The position numbers and the translations under genes are program-made. Below are positions 5,048 through 6,298 of a stretch of DNA of 6,298 bases, piece by piece. The stretch lies in NCBI GenBank assembly GCA_045540695.1, contig JAZQHR010000117.1, positions 1-6,298 on the forward strand, read 5' to 3'. Each line of letters opens with the position of its first letter. Position 1 is the first letter of the stretch. The notes under the pieces were generated by a model. The model did no database searches. It was not told where the DNA came from and worked only from the letters and a program-made list of their open reading frames with translations. This stretch comes from JAZQHR01 sp045540695 (lineage in GTDB: Bacteria; Bacillota; Clostridia; UMGS1810).

Positions 5048-6298
5048 ATGTCTAATTTATCAAAAGGCAGTGTTGTACAGGTGGTAGGCCCTGTAGTAGA
5101 CGTTCATTTTGCCGAGGGTAATCTGCCATCTTTGTATAATGCATTGACAATGGAAATAGGTGATAAGACCCTTACTGTTGAGGTTGCACAGCATATAGGC
5201 GACAATACAGTAAGGTGTATCGCTATGGCATCTACCGACGGTTTGACAAGAGGGACACCTGTTACCGATACAGGAAAGGCAATTAGCGTACCTGTTGGTA
5301 GAAAAACACTTGGAAGAATATTTAATGTGCTTGGAAATCCGGTTGATAATCAGCCGGCTCCAGAAGATGTGGAAAAATGGGATATACATCGTCCCGCTCC
5401 TGAATATTCAGAGCTTGCTACATCAACCGAAATCCTTGAAACGGGTATTAAGGTAATAGACCTTATATGTCCATATTCAAAAGGTGGTAAGATAGGACTT
5501 TTTGGCGGTGCAGGTGTTGGTAAAACTGTACTTATAATGGAGCTTATCAATAATATTGCAAAAGAGCATGGCGGACTTTCGGTATTTACCGGAGTGGGCG
5601 AGCGTACCAGAGAAGGAAACGACCTGTATAATGAAATGAAGGAATCGGGCGTACTTTCAAATACGACACTCGTGTACGGACAGATGAATGAGCCACCCGG
5701 AGCGAGAATGAGGGTAGGACTATCAGGTCTTACTATGGCAGAATATTTCCGTGAAGAAGAAGGACAGGATGTACTGCTATTTATAGATAACATTTTCAGA
5801 TTTACGCAGGCGGGCTCAGAGGTGTCGGCACTTCTTGGTAGAATGCCGTCAGCCGTTGGGTATCAGCCTACGCTTGCAAACGAGATGGGTATGCTACAGG
5901 AGAGAATTACCTCTACCAAAAAAGGCTCTATTACGTCAATTCAGGCAGTATACGTGCCTGCCGATGACCTTACAGATCCGGCTCCTGCTACTACATTTGC
6001 TCACCTTGATGCTACAACAGTTCTTTCAAGAAACATAGCATCACAGGGTATTTATCCGGCAGTTGACCCACTTGAATCTACCAGCCGAATACTTTCTGCG
6101 GATATCCTTGGTGAAGAGCATTACAACGTTGCTCGTGAGGTGCAGAGAATTCTTCAGAGATATCAGGAGCTTATGGATATAATTGCTATCATGGGTATGG
6201 ATGAACTTTCTGATGAAGACAAATTGCTTGTTCAAAGGGCGAGAAAAATACAGAGATTTTTGTCACAGCCATTCCATGTGTCAGAGAAATTTATCGGT
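5048..6298 (+). CDS. atpD: F-type ATP synthase subunit beta (catalytic), 3' end cut by window
   Basis: Beta holds the catalytic sites that make or split ATP. An open frame of 417 codons runs from ATG 5048 to the last base without a stop. About 45-50 residues are missing against the usual length of about 465. The N-terminal beta-barrel (about 1-80) is followed by the catalytic domain. The P-loop is Gly-Gly-Ala-Gly-Val-Gly-Lys-Thr (153-160). The catalytic glutamate is Glu185 in Gly-Glu-Arg-Thr-Arg-Glu-Gly (184-190). The Walker B segment is Leu-Leu-Phe-Ile-Asp (243-247). Tyr336 lies where the adenine-binding tyrosine is expected, just before the family signature Pro-Ala-Val-Asp-Pro-Leu-Glu-Ser-Thr-Ser (337-346). 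The regulatory DELSEED loop is present as Asp-Glu-Leu-Ser-Asp-Glu-Asp (385-391), a conservative change. All catalytic residues I can check are intact. It lies 13 bases after atpG; atpC would be expected next. Confidence 0.97.
   Translation, partial: MSNLSKGSVVQVVGPVVDVHFAEGNLPSLYNALTMEIGDKTLTVEVAQHIGDNTVRCIAMASTDGLTRGTPVTDTGKAISVPVGRKTLGRIFNVLGNPVDNQPAPEDVEKWDIHRPAPEYSELATSTEILETGIKVIDLICPYSKGGKIGLFGGAGVGKTVLIMELINNIAKEHGGLSVFTGVGERTREGNDLYNEMKESGVLSNTTLVYGQMNEPPGARMRVGLSGLTMAEYFREEEGQDVLLFIDNIFRFTQAGSEVSALLGRMPSAVGYQPTLANEMGMLQERITSTKKGSITSIQAVYVPADDLTDPAPATTFAHLDATTVLSRNIASQGIYPAVDPLESTSRILSADILGEEHYNVAREVQRILQRYQELMDIIAIMGMDELSDEDKLLVQRARKIQRFLSQPFHVSEKFIG

Noticed and set aside
5350..5793. 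Minus-strand open frame of 147 codons opposite atpD
   Set aside because: It overlaps the catalytic core of beta, has a Ser/Pro-rich composition typical of antisense frames, and shows no family motif.
5835..6038. Plus-strand open frame of 67 codons in another frame within atpD
   Set aside because: It is a shadow of beta, with no ribosome binding site and no motif.
1..6298. A new defence, mobile or biosynthetic system in the window
   Set aside because: Every base outside the 105-base leader and the short intergenic gaps belongs to a standard atp operon; no foreign gene, repeat array or RNA gene is visible.

Overview
This window is most of a single F-type ATP synthase (F1Fo-ATPase) operon, all on the + strand. 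The gene order is atpI-atpB-atpE-atpF-atpH-atpA-atpG-atpD, and atpD runs off the right edge. The epsilon-subunit gene (atpC), which normally follows atpD, would lie just beyond the window. The AT-rich leader, purine-rich Shine-Dalgarno sites, AGA-rich codon use and clostridial-looking a and beta subunits suggest a low-GC Gram-positive anaerobe of class Clostridia. This is inference from the sequence; I cannot name the species.

Layout. Positions 1-105 are an AT-rich leader with a possible -10 box, A/T-only dyad symmetry and a strong ribosome binding site. Next come the membrane (Fo) genes: atpI (assembly or accessory protein), atpB (subunit a), atpE (subunit c) and atpF (subunit b). The stator and F1 genes follow: atpH (delta), atpA (alpha), atpG (gamma) and atpD (beta, 417 residues present). 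Genes overlap by 4 to 8 bases or are separated by at most 18 bases. I see no terminator, no RNA gene, no mobile element and no convincing gene on the minus strand.

How the parts work together. Ions pass through subunit a (Arg202 kept) and turn the ring of c subunits. The ring turns gamma inside the alpha3beta3 head, where beta makes ATP, while b and delta hold the head still. The P-loops and signature motifs of alpha and beta are intact, so the enzyme looks functional.

The most informative point is the c subunit. It has Glu30 in the first helix together with Glu63-Thr64 and Tyr68 in the second. This matches the two-carboxylate form of the Na+-binding c ring known from Fusobacterium nucleatum, so the enzyme is probably coupled to Na+ rather than H+. 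Apart from that, this is a well-known system. I found no previously undescribed system here, only details such as a TTG start, a shared coupling sequence at two junctions, a Cys-rich c subunit and a 12-bp tandem repeat inside atpA.
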